From the NCBI GenBank assembly GCA_045124255.1, contig JBGVLM010000008.1, positions 1 through 64,000 on the forward strand: DNA of 64,000 nt, in the 5' to 3' direction. The translations under genes were made by a program, and so were the position numbers. Below are positions 31,637-41,538 of the stretch, piece by piece (the stretch's first letter is position 1; each line of letters starts with the position of its first letter). This stretch comes from Eshraghiella sp045124255. GTDB taxonomy: Bacteria; Bacillota; Clostridia; Lachnospirales; Lachnospiraceae. The notes under the pieces were generated by a model that saw only the letters and a list, made by a program, of their open reading frames with translations, had not been told where the DNA came from and ran no database searches.

Positions 31637-31846
31637 ATGATTTCAAAAATATTGGATTATACTGCATTAATCTTAACCATTATAGGTGCAATTAACTGGG
31701 GTTTAATCGGATTCTTCGATTTTGACCTCGTTGCCTTCCTGTTTGGTTCAATGACAGTGTTAACAAGAATTATCTATGCTGTTGTTGGTATCTGTGGTAT
31801 ATACATGATTACAACATTCGGAAGAATTCGCAGATTTGGTGAATAA
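31637..31846 (+). CDS. DUF378 family small membrane protein
   Basis: 69 residues with two membrane spans. It carries the family signature LDYTALILTIIGAINWGL and a second span (RIIYAVVGICGIYMITTF). Function unknown. AAGGAGG lies about 10 bases before ATG. It is the only + strand gene of the right arm besides xerS and ends at a shared terminator with the DacA-like gene. Confidence 0.9.
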   Translation: MISKILDYTALILTIIGAINWGLIGFFDFDLVAFLFGSMTVLTRIIYAVVGICGIYMITTFGRIRRFGE

Positions 31847-31851
31847 AAAAT

Positions 31852-31880
31852 TCCGGCAGTTTTAATTAACTGCCGGTTTT
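31852..31880. terminator. Bidirectional terminator, DUF378 gene / dacA-like gene
   Basis: Stem CCGGCAGTT / AACTGCCGG with a 6-base loop and T-runs on both strands, between convergent genes. Confidence 0.85.
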
Positions 31881-31883
31881 TCT

Positions 31884-32861
31884 CTATTCAGGTATAAGTG
31901 AAACCAAATATGATAAATCAGTGCACATATAATCGTAATTATCATCTTTCATAACTAACACAATGTACTGATGTCCGTTATCTCCTTCTGCCAGAAGCAC
32001 ATAGCTTCTTCTTGCCACTTCCGTGTAACCGGCTTTGCCGCATATAACGTTAACATGGGAAGGGGCCGTTGCCAATCCGGTAAAAAACGGATTTGTGGTT
32101 GTATATGAACAGCCGATATCATAGGTATTATATGGCGTTGTTCTCTTTAATGTGCCGACATATGATTTAGCAGATAAAGCACTTACAAAATAATCTGATT
32201 TAATTGCCTCTTTAAAAATAAGATACATATCATAAGCGGTTGTATAATGGTCATCATTATACAGTCCATGTGGATTGACAAAATGTGAATTAGTCGCACC
32301 AAGTGAATATGCTTCATTATTCATTAATTTGGCAAACTCCTCAATACTGTCCGCTGCAAAGAGTGCAAGCACTGAAGCTGCGTCATTGCCCGACTTAATA
32401 AGTGCACCATGCAGTGCCGTGTCAAATGAAACGACATCGCCTTCTCTGAAATCACATATAACAACATTGTCCTCATTAAAGTATATTTCATCTCCTACAA
32501 CTCTTGTAGAGGTTGTATCTCCGTATTTAATCGCAACTAATGATGTAAGACATTTTGTAGTACTTGCAGGATATACCTTCTGATGAACATTTTTCTGAAA
32601 AAGCACCTCATTGGTGGTAATGTCAACCAAAAGTGCCGCTTCGGCATAAACCTTATTACTGTCAGCTGAATTGGCGGAATCGGCAGGTACAACTGACAAA
32701 TCCGCTGCAAAACCTTTTGCACAGCTTAATTCATTGTCAGTTATATAGGAAATTGAGCTGTTATTCTCGATTTTAAATTCGTTTAACACCTCAGGCTCCT
32801 GTTTACAGCCTGAACACATAAAAATTGTTATGATTAATGGAATAATAAGTTTTTTTCTCAT
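31884..32861 (-). CDS. DacA-like D,D-carboxypeptidase lipoprotein
   Basis: 325 residues. The signal peptide ends in SGC (C19), a lipobox. The penicillin-binding motifs are S100-x-x-K103 (STTK), S157-G-N and K276-A-G. The last motif is normally KTG; here it is KAG, which may affect activity. DacA-type enzymes trim pentapeptide stem peptides of peptidoglycan. It is the last gene of the cell-shape block. Confidence 0.88.
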   Translation of the reverse strand: MRKKLIIPLIITIFMCSGCKQEPEVLNEFKIENNSSISYITDNELSCAKGFAADLSVVPADSANSADSNKVYAEAALLVDITTNEVLFQKNVHQKVYPASTTKCLTSLVAIKYGDTTSTRVVGDEIYFNEDNVVICDFREGDVVSFDTALHGALIKSGNDAASVLALFAADSIEEFAKLMNNEAYSLGATNSHFVNPHGLYNDDHYTTAYDMYLIFKEAIKSDYFVSALSAKSYVGTLKRTTPYNTYDIGCSYTTTNPFFTGLATAPSHVNVICGKAGYTEVARRSYVLLAEGDNGHQYIVLVMKDDNYDYMCTDLSYLVSLIPE

Positions 32862-32870
32862 TGCGTCCTC

Positions 32871-33266
32871 TTATTTAAAAATTTCTCTCCATTCAAGGTC
32901 CCCACGATCAAGGGATTTGACTAACATTTCTGCCGTTGCAAGGTTAGTTGCAAATGGAATATTATGCATATCACAAAGCTTAAAAAGCTTGCCCGCATCA
33001 GGTTCATGTGAGCTCGGAGACTGTGGGTCTCTTAAGAAAATGAGCATATCAATCTGATTGGTTTCAATTTCGGAACCAAGCTGCTGCTCTCCGCCCAAAT
33101 GTCCTGCAAGATACTTATGAACAGTAAGGTTTGAAACCTCTTCAATAAGTCTGCCGGTTGTGCCTGTCGCATATAATGTGTGTTTGTTAAGGATTCCCCG
33201 ATATGCAATACAGAAATTCTGCATTAATTTTTTCTTGGAATCATGTGCGATTAATCCTATGTTCAT
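32871..33266 (-). CDS. mgsA: Methylglyoxal synthase
   Basis: 131 residues with the conserved LIAHDSKK start, YATGTTG phosphate loop, GGEQQLG and the catalytic FLRDP. It converts dihydroxyacetone phosphate to methylglyoxal, a glycolytic overflow valve. Its start overlaps the end of rodA by 26 bp; this placement in the rodA operon recurs in Clostridia. Confidence 0.95.
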   Translation of the reverse strand: MNIGLIAHDSKKKLMQNFCIAYRGILNKHTLYATGTTGRLIEEVSNLTVHKYLAGHLGGEQQLGSEIETNQIDMLIFLRDPQSPSSHEPDAGKLFKLCDMHNIPFATNLATAEMLVKSLDRGDLEWREIFK

Positions 33267-34398
33267 ATTTTTTACCCTCCAAAGCAGTTTTTCTGTCGAT
33301 TTCTACACTTAGAACCAAACCGATTCCTGCATATATAGATACAAGGGAACTGAGCCCATAGCTGACAAAAGGTAACGGAATACCTGTATTAGGCAATAAT
33401 TCAGTAGCAACACCGATATTAATAAAGGTCTGAAAAACAACAATTGTTGCAACACCAAAGCATATTATGCGCCCCGACAGGTTAGGTGCCCTGGAGCCTG
33501 TAATAACACACTCCATTGCAATCAAAAACATTAGTGCAAGAACTACAAGACTTCCTACAAATCCCATTTCTTCTCCGACAATGGCAAATATAAAGTCTGT
33601 CTGTGGTTCTGCAAGATAATTACCGTTTTTTACGGAGTCAGGACTGTCATTATAAAGTCCTTTGCCGTTTAACTGGCCTGAACCAATCGCCAGTACGGAA
33701 TTGTCCTGCTGATATCTTGCGTCATCATATTCATCCGGATTGATGAACGCCATAATTCTTTTTAACTGATACGGCTGCAAAAGCTTCTGATTAGGTGTCT
33801 GTATATATATAATCACTGCAACCGCAACCGGAATAATTACAGCCAGAATAATGCCGATTTTCTTGTAGCTTAAGCCCGAAACAAATAATGCAACGATAAA
33901 AATACAGGTTGTAAGAATTGTTGTCGATAAGTCAGGCTCCGATACAATAAGAAAAAGCGGTATTGCAGATAATGCACATGCAATAAAGAAATTCCGCCAT
34001 TTCTTAATGAAATCCGGATTATGCCCCAAAAGCCATGCCCAAAAGGCAATTAATAAAATCTTGGCAAACTCTGAAGGCTGCACACTGATTGAATCTGTTA
34101 TTTCAATCCATCGCGTTGCTCCGTTTACATTCTTACCCCATAAAAGTACTGAAATCAGAAGTCCGATACACGCAGCATAGATTAACCAGTGAAGTTTAAG
34201 CAGGGAATTATAATTAATTACAGATAATATAACCATAAATACTATACTTCCCACAAGACCGATAATCTGTTTGGACTGGTAGCCTGCCCCCGGTACGGCA
34301 CTTCCTATTACAACAACGCCAACGAGCGACAGGGCTAACACCCACAGAAGCAGTCTCCAGTTATAATATTTAATTTTGAAATTAAAATGTTTGAGCAT
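33241..34398 (-). CDS. rodA: RodA, peptidoglycan glycosyltransferase (SEDS family)
   Basis: 385 residues, about ten membrane spans. It has the SEDS signatures ATRWIEITDSISVQPSEFAKI and, near the end, NIGVATELLPNTGIPLPFVSYGLSSL. It polymerises glycan strands for sidewall growth with PBP2. The neighbouring mreBCD, mrdA and minCDE genes favour RodA over FtsW or SpoVE. Confidence 0.93.
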   Translation of the reverse strand: MLKHFNFKIKYYNWRLLLWVLALSLVGVVVIGSAVPGAGYQSKQIIGLVGSIVFMVILSVINYNSLLKLHWLIYAACIGLLISVLLWGKNVNGATRWIEITDSISVQPSEFAKILLIAFWAWLLGHNPDFIKKWRNFFIACALSAIPLFLIVSEPDLSTTILTTCIFIVALFVSGLSYKKIGIILAVIIPVAVAVIIYIQTPNQKLLQPYQLKRIMAFINPDEYDDARYQQDNSVLAIGSGQLNGKGLYNDSPDSVKNGNYLAEPQTDFIFAIVGEEMGFVGSLVVLALMFLIAMECVITGSRAPNLSGRIICFGVATIVVFQTFINIGVATELLPNTGIPLPFVSYGLSSLVSIYAGIGLVLSVEIDRKTALEGKKYEHRINRT

Positions 34399-34417
34399 AC
34401 ATAACTACCCGAAATAT

Positions 34418-34693
34418 TTATTTTCTTGTTCCCTTTAAATCTTTAATAGGAATATTGGCAAATAATGCAGGCACTGTACCGTTATTGGTATCAGATTCAG
34501 TCTGTGTAATCTGAATATCAAGACCTTCAACATCAATTTCCATATATTTGGTAATTACTTTAATGATATCATTTTTAATCATTTCCATAACATCAGGCGA
34601 GCAGTTTGCCCTGTCTGAAACTAAAAGGAGTTTCAAACGGTCTTTTGCAACATTTCCTGAATTTTTCTTTTTGAACATTTCAAATAAACCCAT
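34418..34693 (-). CDS. minE: Cell division topological factor MinE
   Basis: 91 residues starting MGLFEMFKKKNSGNVAKDRLKLLLVSDR, the MinE membrane-targeting and anti-MinCD region, followed by the dimerisation domain. MinE drives MinD oscillation. It is 12 bp after minD. The presence of MinE rather than DivIVA alone is typical of this clostridial family. Confidence 0.95.
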   Translation of the reverse strand: MGLFEMFKKKNSGNVAKDRLKLLLVSDRANCSPDVMEMIKNDIIKVITKYMEIDVEGLDIQITQTESDTNNGTVPALFANIPIKDLKGTRK

Positions 34694-34705
34694 TATGATT
34701 CCCCC

Positions 34706-35488
34706 TTAATTTTTCTTGAATAATTTTGCCCAAAAGCTCTGCTTTGCATTCAAATCCATGATAGGAACTTCTTCGCCGAGAATACGTTTACAGATATTCA
34801 TATAAGCCTTACCTGCCATTGTATCTGAGCCAACTAACGGGTCACCCTGATTGGTTGAGATAACAATGTTCTCATCATCAGGTACTGCACCGATAAGATT
34901 GATTGAAAGGATATCAACAACATCTTCAATTGACATCATATCGCCCTTCTTAACCATATCCATACGGATTCTGTTGACGATAAGGTCTGTTCTGCCTATT
35001 TCATTTGCTTCAAGCAGACCGATAATTCTGTCTGCATCTCTGATTGCTGATACCTCAGGTGTTGTAACAACCAAAGCTCTGTCAGCACCGGCAATCGCAT
35101 TCTTGAAGCCCTGTTCAATACCTGCAGGACAGTCAAGAATTATGTAATCAAATTCTTCCTTAAGTTCTTCTGTTAATTTCTTCATCTGCTCTGGAGATAC
35201 TGCATTCTTATCCTTAGTCTGTGCAGATGGCAAAAGATAGAGATTAGGATATCTCTTGTCCTTAATTAATGCCTGCTTAATACGGCAGTTGCCTTCAATA
35301 ACGTCCACAAGATTATATACAATTCTATTCTCAAGTCCCATTACAACGTCAAGGTTTCTGAGTCCTATATCTGTATCGATTAATACTACCTTCTTGTTTA
35401 ATTTTGCAAGACCTGTTCCTACGTTTGCAGATGTAGTGGTCTTTCCTACTCCACCTTTTCCTGATGTAACAACAATTACTTCACTCAT
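34706..35488 (-). CDS. minD: Septum site-determining ATPase MinD
   Basis: 260 residues with the deviant Walker A GKGGVGKTT at the N-terminus, the DTDIGLRNLD segment and a C-terminal amphipathic helix (SFWAKLFKK) for membrane binding. It recruits MinC and interacts with MinE to keep FtsZ rings at midcell. Confidence 0.96.
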   Translation of the reverse strand: MSEVIVVTSGKGGVGKTTTSANVGTGLAKLNKKVVLIDTDIGLRNLDVVMGLENRIVYNLVDVIEGNCRIKQALIKDKRYPNLYLLPSAQTKDKNAVSPEQMKKLTEELKEEFDYIILDCPAGIEQGFKNAIAGADRALVVTTPEVSAIRDADRIIGLLEANEIGRTDLIVNRIRMDMVKKGDMMSIEDVVDILSINLIGAVPDDENIVISTNQGDPLVGSDTMAGKAYMNICKRILGEEVPIMDLNAKQSFWAKLFKKN

Positions 35489-35571
35489 TTTTAATCCTCC
35501 GATTTAAATAATCATATATATTATGCAAGTTTTTGTGCTTTAAATCAATAAATTTTTGTAATTTTTTTCAA

Positions 35572-36243
35572 TTAAAGCTTGATATCATCCAATACATCCT
35601 TATCAAGACGTTCGATATAGATATTCTCATCCTCAACGAATGCAATCATTGTATCCGGACCAATCGGCTTAATCTTGGTTCCGCTGTCATTACAGCGGGC
35701 AATTGTATCACCGATTCTAATCTGGATTGGTGCCATTTCAAGTGCAACGACAAATGCGTCCTCGTTGCCGTTTGCGCCAGCGTAGGCTGTTCCTTTTAAT
35801 GAACCGAGGACAATAATATTGCCCTTTGCTATTACTTTTGCTCCCGGATTAATGTCACCAAGTATTATTATGCTGCTTTCCGATTCAAGCATTTGTCCTG
35901 AACGCAGTGTTCCCTTATAGAACTGTCCGGTATGTGCCGAAAGCTCCTCAAGCTTGTCCTCTACAGCTTTTTTGAACATTTTTTCCTTCATCTCATCAGT
36001 ATCAATTACACAGACAATGTTTAACTGGGAATTATCCGCAATAATCTGAAGAACCTCTCTTTCTTCATCATTGCTGAGTCTTCTTCCTTCAAAAGAAACT
36101 GCCATATTTGCTTTATCAAAGAATTTTGAAGCACTTTTAAATTTCTCAGCAAGGTCTTCTTTGAGCTGTGCAAAAGAAATATTCTTGTCCATCTGAACAA
36201 CAATGCCGTATTTATTGCCTTTGATAACGACTGAATTATTCAT
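35572..36243 (-). CDS. minC: Septum inhibitor MinC
   Basis: 223 residues. The N-terminal FtsZ-inhibiting domain (about 1-100) precedes the C-terminal beta-helix domain (about 110-215) with GTLRSGQMLESESSIIILGD and PGAKVIAKGNIIVLGSL, the MinC hallmark. It lies 83 bp before minD; no terminator lies between. Confidence 0.95.
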   Translation of the reverse strand: MNNSVVIKGNKYGIVVQMDKNISFAQLKEDLAEKFKSASKFFDKANMAVSFEGRRLSNDEEREVLQIIADNSQLNIVCVIDTDEMKEKMFKKAVEDKLEELSAHTGQFYKGTLRSGQMLESESSIIILGDINPGAKVIAKGNIIVLGSLKGTAYAGANGNEDAFVVALEMAPIQIRIGDTIARCNDSGTKIKPIGPDTMIAFVEDENIYIERLDKDVLDDIKL

Positions 36244-36256
36244 TATACCTAACCTC

Positions 36257-39112
36257 CTAATATATCATTTCAAATCCTGTGTCGTGGTGGAAATACATCT
36301 CTGTAGGCGGCTCAACACCGTAATATGCACACATTCCGTAATATGTCATAATACCGGCATTGGCAGCTGCATAACCATAAGGTATCATAGCCGTAATTAC
36401 AACTTCAGGATTGTCATTCCCGTCCTTTGAGTACAAAATATAACAAGCGTGGTTGGCCCTGTTTTTATCCTCCTCCGCTGTTCCCGACTTCGCATACAGC
36501 TTTGCAGGAATATTGGTCGTAATAGCCTTATATGCTCTGTTAACTACTTCATTCATGCCATCTGCAACCGCATTCCATATTGCGGGGTCAATATCCACTG
36601 TATGAGAAACAACCGGCTCATAAATATCCTCTGCTCCCGTTACGCCATCCACGGTTTTGGAAACAATGGAGCTGTTATACACGGTTCCATGATTAGCAAG
36701 TGTTGATACATAACGTGCGAGATTAAGTGAAGTATATGCATTGGTACCCTGTCCGATTGCAGAAGCAACCGGGTTATAATCAGTTACATGCGGTGTCGTT
36801 TCAGAAATCTGAATTCCCGTCTTTGTAGATATTCCGAGTAATTCCGCATACTTCTGTATTCGTGAAAGACCGTAATTAAAATTCAGTGTTCCATCTGACT
36901 GAAGGCTCAATCTGTAACCTATTTCGCAGAAATATTCATTGCAGGATTCGGCAATTGCCGATTTCAAATCCAGATATCCATGCGAATTAGGGTAAACGGA
37001 ACATTTAATATTAGGTACAACCTCGTCATAAATACCATTGCACAGAATCGTACTGTATGAAGAAATAAGTCCCTCATTAAGTCCTGCCACCGCAATTAAC
37101 GGCTTAAAAGTTGAACCGGGAGCAATCTTGGTCTGGGTAACCCTGTTTACCAAAGGTGTCGAGTCATCATCAAGAAGCTTTGCATAATATTCTGCATTAA
37201 TTGAGCCTGAAAAATAATTAATATCATAGCTCGGATAGCTTACCATTGCAAGAATATTGCCGGTATTAGGGTCCTCCATTACACATGAGCCTGAGCATGG
37301 GTCAAGCGCAAGCTCTGCCGGAGTAATTTCAAGTGCTTTAATTTTATTAATAATAAAATTATACACTGAACCACCGTTTTGAATTGTTACATATTCACTT
37401 TCCGTATAATTGATTGCATTCTGCTCCATAAGAATCAGACAAACATTCTTAATAGAGATGTTATGGGACAGAATCAAATCATTGTATATCATTTTATCAA
37501 AATCCCTGTCATTTGAGATTAATGATATAGCTTCTTTTATTATACTGTCAGTTACTTCATCGGATGTAGGATATTCTGTGGAAACATCAAGATTATAAAT
37601 GTTTACCCAGTCATTTTCAATAGCACCTTCAAGATATTCCCTGAAAGAAATATTTCCTGAATTCCAGTCCTTCTGTAACTGGTCAGTTGAAGAAACCTTA
37701 TCTGAATTAAGAATGTCGGTTTCAAACAGACTGCTTCTCATCATTTTGATAGCTTCCTGCAGTTCCTCAGAAAGAGAATTCATAGGCGTTGTTCCTGCCA
37801 GCTGTTCCTCTATCTGTACCAGCAGCTGCTCCCTTTTCTGTGAGAAAGCGCTGTACGAAGCAGCTGCGGCTGCCGTATCGGATTGTTCAATTAAATCCAT
37901 GCTTATTTTGTTATTATTGATAAGTGCGGCACAGACCTCATAAATCGGTATTACAATTTCCGTACCGGCCCTGTCACTGTCCGAATTAACAATACGGTCA
38001 ACAAGAATTTCCGCCAGTCTGCGCTCCATAAGATTGTATAATCTCTCCTGAATCTCAACATCAATTGTAAGATATACATCTCCGCCGACTGTTGCTTCCT
38101 CTGTATCAATTGTCTCAAGGACACGTCCTACATTATCAACAAGCATGGTTTTATAACCCTTTTTGCCTGCAAGCAGCGTTTCATAGGTTGATTCAATACC
38201 TGCCTTACCGACTATATCCGTTGATTCATAGGTTGGGTCAACCGCCTGAAGTTCCTGAAGCTCAGTACTGTTTACCTTGCCCGTATAACCGACAATATGG
38301 GCAATATAAGTTCCGTAGTTGTATTTTCGGATATAATCCTCTTCAATAGTAACACCTGTCAAAACATCGGAATTCTCAAGAATTGATGCCATGGTCTTTG
38401 GTGAAACATTAGTGGCAACTGTAAATGAAATATATCGTTTGTATGAATTGGCAGCCAGATTGTATCTGATAAAAATAATCTTAAGCACCATTTCATCTTC
38501 ATACATTGTTACATCAGCACCCGTGTCATTCTTATCCGGCTCCTGATTTATTTTATAGCGTTCCATAAGATAATTAACTACATCCTCTGCCGTTGCATTA
38601 CGCTCTTCATCCGTCAGCTGGCTTATATTTGAATGTCCGTAGATATCTCTTAAAAATCTCAAAAGTGTATTGTCAGAAACTGTAAAGCTGAATCTTCCGT
38701 TTACATATTCAATCGGAAAATCATAGTCAATTTCATCGCCGTTATCTTCTATAATTGTTACCATTTTACTGATAATTGTATTTAATGCCGCATGCCTTAT
38801 TTTGTTGGATTCATAATATCCGCAATCCTCAATTACAACCGAATAAGCAAGCTCACTGTAGGCTAAAAGCCTTCCCTCAGAATCATAAATATTGCCCCTC
38901 GCGCCGTTGATTGTTATTGTCTTCTCAGCCTTCATTGTATAGCTGTTCGCATATTCCTCACCTTTAACAATCTGAAGCACAAAAAGTCTGTATATCAAAA
39001 CGCCAAAAAGAGCCATTGCCACAATTACAAATGGAATGACCCTGGAGTTAACAAGTTTCTTAAGTCCAACACCTATTTCTTTTAAAATATCACGAATTGT
39101 TTCTGTGAACAT
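36257..39112 (-). CDS. mrdA: Penicillin-binding protein 2 with large insertion
   Basis: 951 residues. An N-terminal membrane span, the PBP dimer domain, and the transpeptidase with S667-x-x-K670 (STFK), SCN (723-725) and KSG (875-877). Usual PBP2 is 600-700 residues. The extra length is mostly a 230-residue helical insertion (about 372-605) between the LTIDVEIQ strand and the GNILAMVS strand that normally follow each other. It cross-links sidewall peptidoglycan with RodA. ATG 39112 follows AGAGG and overlaps mreD by 23 bp; the open frame runs 23 codons further up. Confidence 0.92.
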   Translation of the reverse strand: MFTETIRDILKEIGVGLKKLVNSRVIPFVIVAMALFGVLIYRLFVLQIVKGEEYANSYTMKAEKTITINGARGNIYDSEGRLLAYSELAYSVVIEDCGYYESNKIRHAALNTIISKMVTIIEDNGDEIDYDFPIEYVNGRFSFTVSDNTLLRFLRDIYGHSNISQLTDEERNATAEDVVNYLMERYKINQEPDKNDTGADVTMYEDEMVLKIIFIRYNLAANSYKRYISFTVATNVSPKTMASILENSDVLTGVTIEEDYIRKYNYGTYIAHIVGYTGKVNSTELQELQAVDPTYESTDIVGKAGIESTYETLLAGKKGYKTMLVDNVGRVLETIDTEEATVGGDVYLTIDVEIQERLYNLMERRLAEILVDRIVNSDSDRAGTEIVIPIYEVCAALINNNKISMDLIEQSDTAAAAASYSAFSQKREQLLVQIEEQLAGTTPMNSLSEELQEAIKMMRSSLFETDILNSDKVSSTDQLQKDWNSGNISFREYLEGAIENDWVNIYNLDVSTEYPTSDEVTDSIIKEAISLISNDRDFDKMIYNDLILSHNISIKNVCLILMEQNAINYTESEYVTIQNGGSVYNFIINKIKALEITPAELALDPCSGSCVMEDPNTGNILAMVSYPSYDINYFSGSINAEYYAKLLDDDSTPLVNRVTQTKIAPGSTFKPLIAVAGLNEGLISSYSTILCNGIYDEVVPNIKCSVYPNSHGYLDLKSAIAESCNEYFCEIGYRLSLQSDGTLNFNYGLSRIQKYAELLGISTKTGIQISETTPHVTDYNPVASAIGQGTNAYTSLNLARYVSTLANHGTVYNSSIVSKTVDGVTGAEDIYEPVVSHTVDIDPAIWNAVADGMNEVVNRAYKAITTNIPAKLYAKSGTAEEDKNRANHACYILYSKDGNDNPEVVITAMIPYGYAAANAGIMTYYGMCAYYGVEPPTEMYFHHDTGFEMIY

Positions 39113-39626
39113 TTCTTGCCAGCCTCTTTCTGTCGATATAATCAAGCTTTCTGTTAATGTAATATACAAGAATGTAAGCAAAAATTGTTACTGCTACAGT
39201 ATATACCACCTCAGGTAATATTATATTTAAAATATAATAACCGAAATTCAGCCTGTTTCTGAATAAGAACTTGAAAAAATAAAACAATAATCCGTATACA
39301 AAATCACAAAGTGCCACAAGTCCGATAGGAAGCAGAAGCTGCTCCTTATTATACTCCTTGTGGAAAAATCCGTTAAAGAAACCGGATAAAAGATATATTA
39401 ACGGGGTAAAGCCAACAATACCTCCATTCATTATATCCACTAACATTCCGCCGAAAAATCCGGTCAGCATTCCCGACCTTCTTCCTCTCATAAAGCCTAC
39501 AATGCAGGCAAACATAAGAATCAGATTGGGTGCAATACTGCCTATGCTGAAATAAGTAGCGAAAACAGTACTCTGCAAAACATATAATAATATAATTGAA
39601 AAGAAACTGATAATAAATCTTCTCAA
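39090..39626 (-). CDS. mreD: Rod-shape protein MreD
   Basis: 178 residues, about five membrane spans, with the MreD-like GRRSGMLTGFFGGMLVDIMNG loop. It is a membrane part of the elongasome. Position between mreC and mrdA supports the call more than its weakly conserved sequence. Confidence 0.9.
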   Translation of the reverse strand: MRRFIISFFSIILLYVLQSTVFATYFSIGSIAPNLILMFACIVGFMRGRRSGMLTGFFGGMLVDIMNGGIVGFTPLIYLLSGFFNGFFHKEYNKEQLLLPIGLVALCDFVYGLLFYFFKFLFRNRLNFGYYILNIILPEVVYTVAVTIFAYILVYYINRKLDYIDRKRLARNVHRNNS

Positions 39627-39638
39627 AGTAAAAGCACC

Positions 39639-40490
39639 TTATTCCTTAATTTCTGTTTTTGAATCCAGAATAACCAAAACCTTATTTATATGCTTAAAGT
39701 CCACGGCAGGCACTACATAGCCTGACTGGGTAAGGTTATTGCTGTCCATTGTAACATCCCTGGCATAGCCAATCAGCAAGCCCTCATGGTATTTCTCACT
39801 GATATTTGATGTAATAATCATATCCCCGTTCTTAATTGTAACGGAGCCGTCAAGATACTGCAGTCTGATATATCCATCCTCCATAAGCATTAAATCACCG
39901 CTTACGGTACATACATCGGAGGTATTAAGAAGCATTGCACTTACCTTGCTGGAATCATCTATTATTGAACGGACAATTGAGTAGTTCTCGGATACCTCTG
40001 TAACGATTCCGACTAGTCCGTTTCCCGCAATAACATTCATATCTTCTTTAATTCCGTCAGCTGAGCCCTTATCGATTGTAAAGGTACTGTACCAGTTGTT
40101 GGAGCCTCTTGCAATAACATTGGCACCTATTTTCTCATAGTCAGAATATGCATTGTCAAGCTGATACAGCTCCCTTAACTGTTCCAGTTCAACCTGGTCC
40201 TTAAGAGTAAGCAGTTTCTCCTCGGAAAGCTTATCTATCTGTTCCTGAAGAGCCTTGTTATCTGCCTGAAGCTGCTCTATTGAATTTAAAAGTTCACTTT
40301 TCTCAGTAAGCCATAAGCCGATTCCGTTAACACCCTTCTGTAATGGAACGATTACTTTGGCGGCCGCTTTCTGCATAGGATTTGTCAGAACATCCGTAAA
40401 AACCGTCAAAGCAATAAAAAGAATACATACTACGGTAAGAATCGTAAGCCATGTCTTGGATGAAAAAATATTTTTAAATTTCTTTTTCAT
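39639..40490 (-). CDS. mreC: Rod-shape protein MreC
   Basis: 283 residues. One N-terminal membrane span (about 14-33), a coiled coil (about 65-100, SIEQLQADNKALQEQIDKL) and the beta-type outer domain with DKGSADGIKEDMNVIAGNGLVG. It bridges MreB to the PBP2-RodA enzymes. It follows mreB by 17 bp. Confidence 0.95.
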   Translation of the reverse strand: MKKKFKNIFSSKTWLTILTVVCILFIALTVFTDVLTNPMQKAAAKVIVPLQKGVNGIGLWLTEKSELLNSIEQLQADNKALQEQIDKLSEEKLLTLKDQVELEQLRELYQLDNAYSDYEKIGANVIARGSNNWYSTFTIDKGSADGIKEDMNVIAGNGLVGIVTEVSENYSIVRSIIDDSSKVSAMLLNTSDVCTVSGDLMLMEDGYIRLQYLDGSVTIKNGDMIITSNISEKYHEGLLIGYARDVTMDSNNLTQSGYVVPAVDFKHINKVLVILDSKTEIKE

Positions 40491-40507
40491 ATATAATCCT
40501 TCGCTGC

Positions 40508-41530
40508 TTATTCAATAATTCTTGTCTTAGGTACATATGCAATATCATTATATTTCGGATTTGCAATTATCTTGCGGATACCGCGTACCACACATTCGGA
40601 CGGATTTTCCGTAATATTTACGTGAAGGTCGGTCTGTGAATTAATAAGCTCTGATAAGCCTTTAATTGCTGATGAACCACCCGTAAGATAAATACCTGTA
40701 TCAATGATATCTGCTGATAATTCAGGCGGAGTACGTTCAAGTATTATTTTCATCGAATCTATAATCTGATGTATAAAGTCAATCAGGCAGTCATATACCA
40801 CATCAGAAGAAATTGTACACTGTGTAGGAAGCCCTGTTACAATATGTCTTCCGTAAACACTGACAAAATGCTCCTTCTCTTTAATTGCATTACCTAATTC
40901 AAACTTGATGTATTCGGCAGTCTTGGCACCTATAACAAGGTTATAATGCTTGCGGACAGTTGAAATAATTGCCTCGTCCAGTTTATTGCCGCCAAACTTG
41001 ACAGCTTTGCTGAGTACAATTCCGCCCAGAGACAGAATTGAAATCTCTGTGGTGTCAGCGCCTATATTGACAACCATGATACCCTTTGCCTGGGTCACCT
41101 CAACTCCTGCTCCAAGTGCGTCGGCAACAGGCTTGTTAATTACCATTATTTTCCTTGCACGGATTTTGGAATCCTTTATAAGCTCAAGAAATGCTCGTTT
41201 CTCAACCTCTGTTATTCCTGTCGGAACAGCAATGTAATAATCCGCAGGTGCTATTTTCTTATACTGGCGGCTGATTTTTCTGATAAATTCAGTAAAAAGT
41301 CTCTGCATATTATCAAAATCGGCAATTACGCCATATTTAATCGGAAATGATACATTAATTGTGGAAGGTGCCTTCTCATGCATTTCAAACGCCTCATCTC
41401 CAAAAGCATACAGCTCTGTTTTGTTTGCTATTGCAATTATATTTTTTTCATTTAAAATTTTATCATTATCCTTGGAATATATTTTAATATTGCTGGTACC
41501 TATATCAAGGCCATATATATTACGTGCCAT
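40508..41530 (-). CDS. mreB: MreB/Mbl family actin-like protein
   Basis: 340 residues with the actin-fold signatures GLDIGTSNIKI (phosphate 1), VVNIGADTTEISIL (phosphate 2) and LTGGSSAIKGLSEL (adenosine). It forms filaments that direct lateral wall growth. Mbl or MreBH paralogues cannot be excluded, but the mreCD linkage points to MreB. Confidence 0.93.
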   Translation of the reverse strand: MARNIYGLDIGTSNIKIYSKDNDKILNEKNIIAIANKTELYAFGDEAFEMHEKAPSTINVSFPIKYGVIADFDNMQRLFTEFIRKISRQYKKIAPADYYIAVPTGITEVEKRAFLELIKDSKIRARKIMVINKPVADALGAGVEVTQAKGIMVVNIGADTTEISILSLGGIVLSKAVKFGGNKLDEAIISTVRKHYNLVIGAKTAEYIKFELGNAIKEKEHFVSVYGRHIVTGLPTQCTISSDVVYDCLIDFIHQIIDSMKIILERTPPELSADIIDTGIYLTGGSSAIKGLSELINSQTDLHVNITENPSECVVRGIRKIIANPKYNDIAYVPKTRIIE

Positions 41531-41538
41531 TCTCTAAT

